Notes under the pieces: model-generated
Database searches by the model: none
Told to the model about the DNA's origin: nothing
The model's input: the letters and a program-made list of their open reading frames with translations, nothing else
Origin: Adiantum capillus-veneris
Lineage: Eukaryota > Streptophyta > Polypodiopsida > Polypodiales > Pteridaceae
DNA length: 64,000 nt
Reading direction: 5' to 3'
Assembly (NCBI GenBank): GCA_014529385.2
Contig: CM043959.1
Span: 92,483,529 to 92,547,528 of the forward strand
Translations under genes and position numbers: made by a program
In this document: positions 47,501 to 58,913 of the stretch, one piece after another
How positions within the stretch are numbered: the stretch's first letter is position 1
Layout: the number at the start of each line of letters is the position of its first letter

Positions 47501-48806
47501 TGAGACTTGTACTCTAGGACATTTGTATGTAATTGAGGAGTACATGCTAGGAACAAATACAAAGCCTTCTAACCGTGCCCTCTTCACAAGAGAATCACTA
47601 ACAAAATCATGTATACTATCACGCTCAAACAAGATCACAATGCATTGACCATTCACATGACCATAACACTTAATGAGAGATTCATTAGGATAATTAGAAA
47701 CTTGGGGCACATTACTTTGCTCTTTTATGACACTAACAGAAGATGTGGGTTTTGTGGGTTCTTTGTTAGGTGATTCCTTCGTTACCCGAAACTCCACTTC
47801 TTGCCTACGTTTCTGTTCCCGCTTCTCTAGGCGTCATCCCTCTCTTAACTCCTCAAAACACCTGTTCTCGTTCCGGTTTTGTTCCCGTTCCGTAGTTTCT
47901 CATAAGTATGGATTCCTTAGGACAATCTCTTTTGAGGTGACCTGAAGTGTGACACTTAAATCATCTTCCTTCTTTTCCATACTCGATTCTTTCTTCAAGA
48001 CTTAACTTTTCATCAATGACTAAACTGTTGGAGTCGTGGTCTCTACCTGCTCTACGTTTGGACTCGCCGGCCGCTTTTGGAGGATCGCCCTTCGAGGAGA
48101 GGAACCAATAGACCAACTCTTGTATGCTCAGGTCTCTTGGAGCCTCACGCTCTATCTCCATAGCCACCCTCTTTTCATCAGCAACTATACATAGAGCTTC
48201 GCGTTTCCTCTCACACTCTAGTGCCATACCTACCCTCTTTTCTTTAACAGCTAGATGATGAGCTTCGCGTTCCCTCTCTAGAGCTAATCTTTCCCTTTCA
48301 ATGGCGGTCCGCTAAGCCTCCTAGTGTAGCATCATCTCCACCCTTTTCCGTTTGATTGTGGCTCGCTGAGCCTCTTGCTATAGCATCGACTCCATCATTG
48401 ACTTCATCAAAGCCTCCATAGCGCTTGGTGCAATCTGTGGCGACAATAAGGATGAAAGAGGAGCCAAGAATGGTCCTCCTAGTGTAGAGACTTCTTCTCC
48501 AACTTCAAACTCATCACCTTCATGCAAAGTATCCATTCTGCTTCGGGTGATGACCATGCACCGAGTACTAGTATCACAAATGGTGATGTGGCTGCCCATT
48601 CACACACTCTCTGCCCCGCATGGACAAGCCTCGAAAATTGTAGGCTGACGTGGCTGGCACTATGGACATGCCCGCACTTTGCGGAAAGAATGCCACGTGG
48701 AAGCATGTACGGATCTCCACATTTTATGGCACTGATTGCGGAAACTTTTGGCAGCTTTTGGGCGATGCTTTTCCTACGCTATTGGCTTGCTTTATTTTAC
48801 TGAATG

Positions 48807-48868
<62 letters not shown>

Positions 48869-51800
48869 CTTTAAGAAGCTTTGCTTTATTTTGTGCCAAG
48901 TATGGCTTGAGAGAGGAAGAAAAGGAAAAGCTCCTACTTTATTTTAAAACGACTTTTGAGTTTACCAGCTTTTGGGGCTCTGCTTTTGGCATCCCTTGTA
49001 CTCTTTAAATAAGTGGGTAGGCCACTCATAACTCAGAGCATCTGGACGCAGAGTCTGAGTGTGAGCGCTTGCCCGCACTCTAGTACTTTGAACTCAGATT
49101 AATACAAAAAGAAATACCGAAAGGAGCGCCAGTCTTTGGGGTCAATAACTCCAGGGACGGAACTCGGCCTGACCAGTGTCGAATCAATTGTAAACTGTGA
49201 ACTGTTTTAAAGTGGTTGTTTGTGCTGTCGCAGTAATTCTCGACTTGGAGTGTCCAAGTGTGTTACAGTGGTACTAGAGCATGGCCGATTTCTCTTCTAC
49301 GGGAAATCCGAGCCCTAATTTTGTTTTCTGCGGCACCTATGGCTTCAGGCAAAGATGAGTCGACTCCTTCTGCATCCGGAGATGCGGAAGGGATTACAAC
49401 GAAGATTCCGGCAAGGAGTATGGCCCGCCTCGGCCTACTTAGGCGGAGCGTCAAGAGATGGAGCGTCGACAATTGATTGGCGATGCAACAAAGATGATGC
49501 TTAATTTTGCCAAGGTCCCGATATTGGCTAAATATATGAGCAAGACTTCTTTCGAAGAGGTGCACACGCAATGGCAGAAAACCACAAAGCCACCCCCAAA
49601 ACCCAGAAGAGGTGGTTGATGCACAAATTGCTCAGCTTTTTGACACGCAGAACAAAGCTAAAAAGCACGACAAAAAGCAGAAGAAAGGCATTGACTTCCC
49701 GGGCTATTTGGGTTGTCAGTCTACTTTTGCGTCGGCAGGAAAGCAGAAGAAGCGTGTTCGATTTGAAGGAGTACCTAGCTCTTCTTCTTCTGAGAGTTCT
49801 TCTAGCTCCTTTGACTCGAGCAAAGAAAACGGAAAAGGCAAAAAGCGAAGCAAAAAGCAACGCTTCGGAAAGGACAAGAAAAAGGCAAAGAAGTATAAAT
49901 CTCGCCCGTGAGTGACAGTTCTGTAGAGGAGTCGTCTACAGCACTTCAGACTCTGACGACAACAACTTTTATGCAAAGAAGAAATTTTTTATAAAGCCAA
50001 CCAATATGACTTTCTGGAAGACAAAAGCAAGAAAGTCCGAGAGTTTAAGGAAGGTGGACAGTCAATTAAATTTGACACGTTTTATGGTTATAGAGATGCT
50101 TTGAAGACTTTGTCTTTTGTACAGCAGTTTGACATCGCTTTTGCTGGAGGGTGTTACTCAGAGCACTCTAAGATTCGGAGATCTGCCTCTTACTCTAAGG
50201 GGATTGCTCGAACTTGGTGGTCCAGGCTTCTATTCAGCAACACTATGCCAGTTAAATGGCTGAAATTCAAGAGGCTTTTTATTTCTTCTTGGTTGACTCG
50301 AGAGTACGAACGCGACATACGAACTGCTTGGAACCATCCTCGGATGACCAAGAAGGATAGAGTGGACGCTTATCGCGAGAGATTCTGGAGCTCTTTTCTA
50401 CCCGCCTCTTCATTTAAGAAGATCTCGTACAAGGAACAGATTGAGCGGCTTACCTTGGGTCTACCTACAGAGATCCGAGATCACCGCTTGGAACAAAAGT
50501 CAGCTTCCATTCAGGAGTTGATGAGTCATGCGAAACGGGGTTTTGCCATTCACTCTGACAGTTTGACCTACCCCACCGATGAGATCATGACACAAAGAGC
50601 CGAACAGACTTCGACAAATGAAAGTAGAAAGAGGAAGAGCAACCCAGAAAAGAAGGATGCACAACCCCAGCTTACTCCTCAGGAGAGAGCTCGTTACATC
50701 AGGGAAGGGAAGTGATTTGGATGCAGGGAAACTGGACATATCTCCGCGAAGTGCCCTAAAAAGGCACAGAACGACAAGGACGACGAAAGGCCTGAGAGTT
50801 CGAGAGCAGCTGAGGAACGTGGAAGAAAAGGCAAGATGAAAACAAGACTGGTTTTAGATTGCGTGGGTATTGATCCCAGCACGTTGGACGAAAGTATAGA
50901 ACTTTGCCGAGCTTGGGGCAAATTGAAAGACCAAGAAGCCCTGATCTTCTTTGATGGAGGAGCCAAGGCCAACTTCATTTCACCGGAATTGGCGGCACAG
51001 CTCGAGATCACTCCCGATCGGATGGGACCACTTGCGGAGGCAGTTCTAGCGTCACCCGGCAGCGACGTAGCCATTACACCTGTCATTGGCAAACTTCGGT
51101 TTCATTGTCATGGGTATGTGGGTCATGAGGACTTTTACATAATGCCTTTGGAAGGTTGTGATGTTCTCCGGGGAATTCCCTGGTACCACAAGAACAATGG
51201 TGTGGTCGACTATCGGGCGAGGAAAGCGACATTGACCACAGAGAAGGGGACAACCATTGTACTTGACATAAATCTTCAGGGCGAGTCTGTCTCTATTTTA
51301 TCGGCTTCGGCCATTTCCAAGTTAATGAAATCCTGTCTGTTTGTTTACTCGATCTTTATGAAAGAGTTGAGTGATGAGGATAGGACAAATATGTCTGAAC
51401 TTGATAAAGAATGCCAAGATTTTCTCCACTCTTATGCCGATTGCTTCTCAGAGGGCCTGCCAGGCGAGTTACCACTCCTCGTCCTGAAGATCATACGATT
51501 GTACACCACCGAACCGGCCACCTTACCGTATGAGCCGAGCCCAGAACGAAGAGATTATGAACCAAGTGAAAGACCTTTTGGAAAAGGGTCTTGTCCAGCC
51601 TAGTACTTCACTGTATTGCTTTCAAGTGTTTTTGGTTTTGAAGAAAGACGGATCTTGGAGAATGTGCATCAATTATAGAGCTATCAAGAAAATCACCATC
51701 GAGAATAGATTTCCGATTCCTAGAATCGATGATATACTTGACCGACCTCAGGGATCCTCGTGCTTTAGCAGGATTGACTTTGAAAAGTGGATATCATCAG

Positions 51801-54800
51801 ATCCGAATCGCGCCAGGAGACGTCTAGAAGACAGCTTTTCGGACGACTTTTGGGTTATTTGAGTATTTGGTGATGCCTTTTGGCTTAACCAATGCTCCTA
51901 CGACATTTAACTGGAAGATGGACAAGATTTTTTGAGAGTACAGGCTATTTGTTGGCACTTTCTTTGACGATATCATTGTTTTCTCCAAGGATGAGGTAGA
52001 ACATAGAGATCATCTGCTTCAAATCTTTGAGGCATTACGAGATCACAAGTTGGTGATTAATGCGAAGAAAAGTGATTTTTTCCTACCAGAGATACACTTT
52101 TTGGGACACATTGTGTCAGCAGCAGGAGTGCAGATGGATCCGGCCAAGATAGAGACTATCCATGATGGCCCGATTTGAAGAATGTGCATAAAGTTAGAAG
52201 CTTCTTGGGATTGTGCTCGTGCTACAAGTGGTTCATTAGAAAGTTTGCAGAGGTTGCTGCCCCTTTGCCTATCTCGACACAGAAAGGAGTCCCTTTCTCG
52301 TGGGGACCCACAGAGGTGACTCCCTTTCAGACATTAAAAGAGAAAATGACTATGGGACCAGTTTTGACTTTGCCGGACTAGCAGAAGTCATTTGAAGTAT
52401 ATTGTGATGCTTGTGGTCGTAGTCTGGGTGCGGTCTTAATACAAGAAGGCCATGTCATTGCTTACGAGAGTCGATTGTTCTGAAGGCCGGAATTGACAAC
52501 AGAGATTTATGAGAAAGAGCTTTTGGCGGTTATCCATGCTCTTACTCAGTGGCAGCACTACCTACTCGGAGCGAATTTTACTGTCTTTACAGACGATCAG
52601 AGTTTACCCTACTTGTCACAGAAGCAGCTATTGGAAAAGCAGATGTGGTGGGCAAACATCTTGTCACACTTTCACCTCCAGATTGTCCATGTGGAGGGAC
52701 AGAAGAATGTGGTGGCAGATGCTAGTCTCGGAAGCTGTTGGTTCTGGCTATTTCCACGATACATCATAGGAGCTTCGAGGATATGGTCGATCAGTATGCC
52801 ATAGATACGGATTTTGCAGACATTTTCACACGGATACGGGATGGAGAGACAATAGCGGGATATTCCATTTGGGATGGCTACTTGATGAGGAAAACCATGT
52901 TGTGCGTTACACATCCCTTGAGGGAAAAGGTTATGACCGAATGCCACTGTCCGCCTTTTACGGGTCACCGCGGCATTGCTACCACCTTGAAAGGGGTAGA
53001 GAGATACTTCTTTTGGCCGAGACTCAAGAAGGATGTGGACGAGTTTGTGCGTAGTTGCTTGGTATGCCAAAAGGTCAAGTTTGATAGGCATAAAGCACAG
53101 GGATTGTTACACTCTTTGCCCATACGCACCCGCCCCTGGGAAAGTATTGCAATGGATTTCATTTTGATCTCCCGAGAACAGAGAGTGGTCATGATGGTAT
53201 CTGGACTGTTATTGACAGATTTAACAAGCAAGCTCATTTCATTCCAGTGAAGAAAACAGTCAAGCCGGATCACTTAGCGAGATTGTTTGTGGCCCAGATT
53301 TTTAGATTACATGGCTTGCCTGAGACGATTGTCTCCGACAGGGACCCCAGATTCACGAGTTTGTTTTGGAAGGCAATTTGGGAGAACATTGGCACGCGGT
53401 TGCAGTCTTCTTTCACGTGCAGACTGACGGTCAATCTGAGATTGCCAACTCAGTGGTTTTAGATTTATTGAAGTCTTATATCTCGGATCAGAAGACTCAA
53501 CGGGAAAAGTATCTACCTTTGGTGGAATTTGCCTACAACAACACGATACACTCTTCGACGGGGAAGGCGCCATTTGAGATTAATAAAGGTGCTGCGAAGG
53601 TTGCACCCTTCCTAAGCATGAAAGATAAATTTTTTGAAGCTGATGAGTACAAGCGCGACTTAGACAGGGCTTTACCAAGGCCCGTGAGGCTTTGCAGAAA
53701 CCTCAGGAAAGACAGAAAAAGGCAGTGGATCGCCATCGTCGCGATTTGAAATTGAAGGAGGATGATTGGGTGCTCTTCCGTTTTGAGAAGGCACGCCTGA
53801 GAAAGAAGAAGGGAAAGAAGAGGCTTTTTCCACAGCTTAGTATGAGATACTATGGACCTTTCCAGATCTCCCAAAAGAAAAATGATGTCTCCCTACAACT
53901 GAAAGTGCCTGACACTTGGAGGATTCACAATGCATTTCATGTGAGTCTCTTGAAACCTGTTAAAGGAGATGTGTCTGAAGATGGGGAGCCTGATGAGCAA
54001 CCCTAAGTGGAAGAAAACGAGGAGATTCTTGTTGTTGAACAGATTTTGGCACATAAGGACAGAAAGATTAAGGGTAAAGTATGAAGGCAGTTCTTGGTTA
54101 AATTCAAGAACTATCCTGCATAGGGGAGTTACTCCGCTCCTTTGTCAACAGATGCCTTGATTTTTTGAATACTAGAGTCACTGACGTCTCTTTGAGCTTC
54201 TGGGATATTGAGAGCTAACAATATTTTGCTGTATGACTTTATGAAATGGAATTCCCGAATATGAAACTGATTTGTTCTTGACTTGTTTTCAAGTGCAGGA
54301 ACTGATAGACGAAATGACTGCAGCATTTTGGTCTGAATGATTTCGAATAGACATAATTGCAATAGGGCTTAGTCAATCGGGCATCTATGAGTTCCTGAGT
54401 GGATCTAGATGCGACTGCTAACTGCATTGCCGATAAATCATGGTCTAAGATCTGAATGAATGTTGAATGTGATTTGTCATGTGATGTCCTGTGATGTCGT
54501 GTGATGTGACTGTCAATTGGTACATGTGCTAGATGTGTGTTCCTAGCGCATCGGTAGTAACAGTCAGTGTCTGCTAAGGTAGTTTATGGCTTGTATCTGT
54601 TTTGCAGGCGTAGTCGAGGGCGATTAGAATGCTTTCAAGAGGGGGGTATGTCACAATCTGGACACGTGGCTGCCCTTGGTACACGCACATTTGCTTGGCT
54701 GGCCGGTTTGACTGTGATGACGTGGTTGCCCTGCATGAACGCTGAATGCTGACGTGGCCTGTGGTACGGACTAACTGCTGACGTGGCATACCCGGAAAGA

Positions 54801-57800
54801 GCCGCGCATTTCATGGGCCTGCTGACGTGGCAGCAGTTTACGACAGTTTGCTTTTCTGGCTGCTTTTTGGCTACGCTGGAGCTGTATTGAATTGCTTTAG
54901 TTTACTGAAGAAGGCTAGAGTTGACTTGCTCTATTTTATTAAAGCATAAGTGAAAGAGAGAGAAAGAGCCTTTGCTTTATTTTTAGAAAGCTTTTGATTT
55001 TCAGCTTTTAAAGCTTTTGGGCGCTCTGCTTTTAGCATCCCTTTGTACTCTTTAAATAAGTGGGTAGGCCACTCACAACTCAGAGCATCTGGATGCAGAG
55101 TCTGAGTGTGAGTGCCTACCCGCACTCTTGTACTTTGAACACAGATTAATACAAAAAGAAATACCGAAAGGGGTGCTAGTCTTTGGGGCCAATATCTCTA
55201 GGCACGGAACTCCGCCGGGCTAGTGTCGAATCAATTGTGAACTGTGAACTGTTTGAAGTGATTATTTGAGGTGTCGTGGTAGATTCTCGACTTGGAGTAT
55301 CCAAGTGTGTTACAGGGGCGGGAGGAGAGGGTGGAGGAATTGTGGGGAGGGGGGGGAGGCTGAGGTGGAAGGAGTCTCCTCAGGGGCATCTTGCTGTAGA
55401 GGATCAAAATGGTTTCTTAGGAACCCAATATTGTTGGCCCGTTGCAAGTCGGCCACTAGAGGGCTTGTGTGGCGTGCCTGTCCTTGGCAGCGACGACCAT
55501 ATTGTTGGTTGCCAGCCATTAATTGACTGAGCACTTGCCTCTATGGGGATGCCAACTGATGCACCTTGAGTCTCTGTTTGCTGTGCCTGGCTAGCCTTGG
55601 CACTATGGTAGGCTAGGTGTGTGTTTTCTAGTTTGGTTCTGCTGCTAGGATAGGCCTTCGCAAGATGGCCCATCTGTTTGCATACGAAGCACTCGTTTGG
55701 GAGTCCCGAATACTCCACGCTGTGGCGGAACTATCCACCACTAACCCTAAGCAGTAGAATGATCTTCCGGAGAGAGAGGATGTCTTGAACCAAAAAGTGT
55801 ACTGAAGGTATACTGCCTTGGCAGTGATTGAAGCTGCCGTAGGTGATGTCTCCAAGACGGTCCCAATTTCGGAACCAATCCTCGATAGGAGCGGAAGGTA
55901 CTCTCTCTTAGGCCCCTAGGAAACAAACCGAGATGGGAGGTGGGTCGAAACCATGGCGCCACTTTCGAAAATGGGCCTTGATTGCATGGATGGCCTGTGT
56001 GCTCAACCAAATGACTCTGGTCGCCATCTCGGGAGTCTCAAACTCAATCTGGCAGTGGCTGCCCCCTGAGGAACTGTATGTCGGTGATCTTTCCTACCTC
56101 CAAGAGAAGGCTAGCCTAGAGGAGATCACACACTTTGCCTCTGCTCCACGGAGTGCCGATAATCTTCTAGATGACAGCAAGGTTGTATCAAACGTACGTA
56201 CGGATCCTTTTCGTAGTATATGTACAGATCCGTACGTATGGGAAGGATCCGTATGCATTAATAAAAAATAAAATTCCTTGTAAAAAAATCATGGCCATTG
56301 TGGACGGCTTGGATCTTCAAGGGTTTTTTAGCCTTATAATATTAATTTTAGATTTCATAAACCTCTGAAAACACAACCTACAACACTATTAAAATTTGCA
56401 GACTCTAAGAAAGTCATCGCTAATCTTTGTGAGGGCGGCTAAGCAGTAGAGGAAGTCACAGATGACACACACGCACACACACATTTTAGGTGATATTTAA
56501 TGGTTATTCAATAGGCAACTTGTGCCTTTAAAATCTTCCAGAGGTAATTAAAAATCCTAGATAGTTTAGGCTATTTTACAATGGTATGTAATTTTTTTTA
56601 TGTAAAGAAAAAAAAGGTTCTTGTACAGAACAGTGTTCAGTACGTACGTATCTGGGCCGTACAGTACGTAAGGTTTCACCTTGGATGACAGAAGTGGCTT
56701 GAAGACGCTCCACCAGGCTCGCTTGCTTCATCGCTGAAAGAGCAAGTCTGATGGCGTGATTTGCGGGGTCGAGGGGCTTCATTTAGTCCCTTAGGCGGGG
56801 TATGTTGCTAAATTGGCTTTATCTGACATAAAAATAATTCTAAATGAATTATTGGAATTATAAGTGAGAGGGTTTTCTCGCTTGGAACATTAGGAAAAAT
56901 AATTCTAAATGAATTATTGGAACTTTAAGTGAGAGGGTTTTTCTCACTGGAGACATCCAAGTACAGAGTATTCCTAGTGCGTCATTGAAAGTAATGACGG
57001 GAGCACTGAGAATGGGAATATCTGTAAGGCCACCAGGAACGGATACTTTTGATGCGTCACATCCGATGGGTGATAGGGAGCATCGGAAAGAAGTATCCGA
57101 CCATCCGGGAACGGACATCTCTGATGCGTCATAGGATGGGTGACATAGAGCATCGTGAAGGGGATTGTACCGTAAGTTCGGTAGGAAAGGACTAGGTGAT
57201 GGGTATTCCTGATGCGTCACAAGGTGCGTGACAGGTGCATCGGAAAGGGAATATCCATAGTCGGGAGGAAATTCGAACTGTGTTAGAATTGTGCACAAGG
57301 AAAAAGCAAGCACTTGAATGAAGATGGGTTCAGAGGAAACTTTGAGGAAAAACAAATGCTTTCTAAGGAAGCGCGATTGCTTTTCAGGAAAGCAGATGCT
57401 TTCCCGCGAGGAAGTCTATGTCTGCATTGCAACTGTGCGTGTGATTGCATCCAGGGACGCCTGGGAAGTGTTGTGAAAGCATTGTTTTTAACTTATAAGG
57501 TTTTATTGAGTTTTTGGGCAGATTCATACTATTTTTAAAATATGCCGGCCGCCCATTTAATAAGTGGGCGGCCATCTGATAAATAAGGCCACAGATCAGC
57601 CAGTGTTTTCTTTCTCTCTTTTTCTGACAGAACAGCGAAAAAAAAAAATTTGAATTTTTTGTTGGAAAAAAAAAACAAAAACGGCCACGATCTCTACGGG
57701 AGCAGCTATTCATGCTCGTGGCTAGGAACCATAAAAGCATCACATGCCCTCACTCAGAAGAGAGGATCAGTTTTTGCAAGAAGGAGATGCTGCTGCAGAG

Positions 57801-58683
57801 TTCACCCGCAAAGAAGACGTTTGCCGGTGATGCCCATGGCTGCCCCAAGTGTACCAGTTGTCGCCAAGACTCAGTGCGCGAGTTCCCTTGCGAAGAAGTG
57901 CCTACGGAGCGTGTTTCCATCGCGACAAGCTGCTGTTTTTCTTTGTTTTCAGCCCATAAATGTCGTAGACGGGGCTGATTTACGAGAAGGAACCCGAGAA
58001 CACACCTCTTTTGTGTGTAGGATTGGAAGAGAGGATTTTCTATGCAGAGATCTCTTCCGGGGAATTGCTTTTTCGAGAACGGAGTTGCGTTATTAGCGTC
58101 GCGACTTTGAAGGTACAATTTTTTGTTATGATCTGTAAGTATTTGATTGTAGGTGTACTTGCTCTTCGTGAGGGAGTAGGAGCAGAGGAAGGCATGAGCC
58201 TCTGCAGGATAAAAGCGCTCTGAGGAACTAGAGCCAGATCAGCCCAAGGGTTTCGTACCCAAGTTTGGGAAGCAGATCCACGGATTGAAGAGAGGTAGAC
58301 TCTCGAGATGTGATCCGGAAGTTGAAATTCCCAAGGGAAGGACTTCGTGTCCAAGAAAGCGGAGTTATTCTGCAGGAACAGGACTCTGGAAATAGAGTCG
58401 GAAAAGAGTTGCAGGGATGCCATGCCCTGAGTCTGGAAGGTTTGATCCAGAGGCGAGAACCTTGGTTCTCAAGGATTTGGAATAAGGAATGGAAGTTCCT
58501 TGGAATAGGGTTTTGCCCTAGGAATCGGAAGCCGAGGCTTCCGGGAACCATCAAGTCTTATTCTAGGACGAACGTGGTAATACGTTCGGTTCAAGTGCTT
58601 GTATAGACTTCTCCTTAGTATTAAAGATACTATTAGGGGGGGGGACCAGCCCATCTTCTGGTCCCCAGTACTGTGTCGATCTT

Positions 58684-58715
<32 letters not shown>

Positions 58716-58874
58716 ATTTATATCTCTCTATATCCTTTGGCTTCAATATTAAGTGATAATTCTATTTATCCGAGTATATTTTATATTGTTATGCGCTCCC
58801 GTTTGTGACAGGGTATGAGCCTCCATTTGTGTCTGAAGCTGATGGCGGGGGCGTCGATGTTGAAGGTGATGTTG

Positions 58875-58913
<39 letters not shown>

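Larger units (their letters stand above)
44611..55314 (+). mobile_element. Composite F: three-LTR Ty3/gypsy structure
   Basis: 10704 bp with outer LTRs 44611-45275 and 55314-terminated 54649-55314, clearly one subfamily (both TGTCACAATCTGGACACGTG), bounded by GGGGC copies in LINE 3. Inside, in order: primer site and gag, a foreign inverted gag pair (46862-48571), a third LTR of another subfamily (48572-49267) with its own primer site, gag, protease, RT, RNase H, integrase, a chromodomain stub, polypurine tract. All long ORFs are broken. Confidence 0.88.

Noticed and set aside
57650-58423. Overlapping long frames on both strands
   Set aside because: No domain, biased composition, no splice or start context; chance frames in GC-richer sequence.
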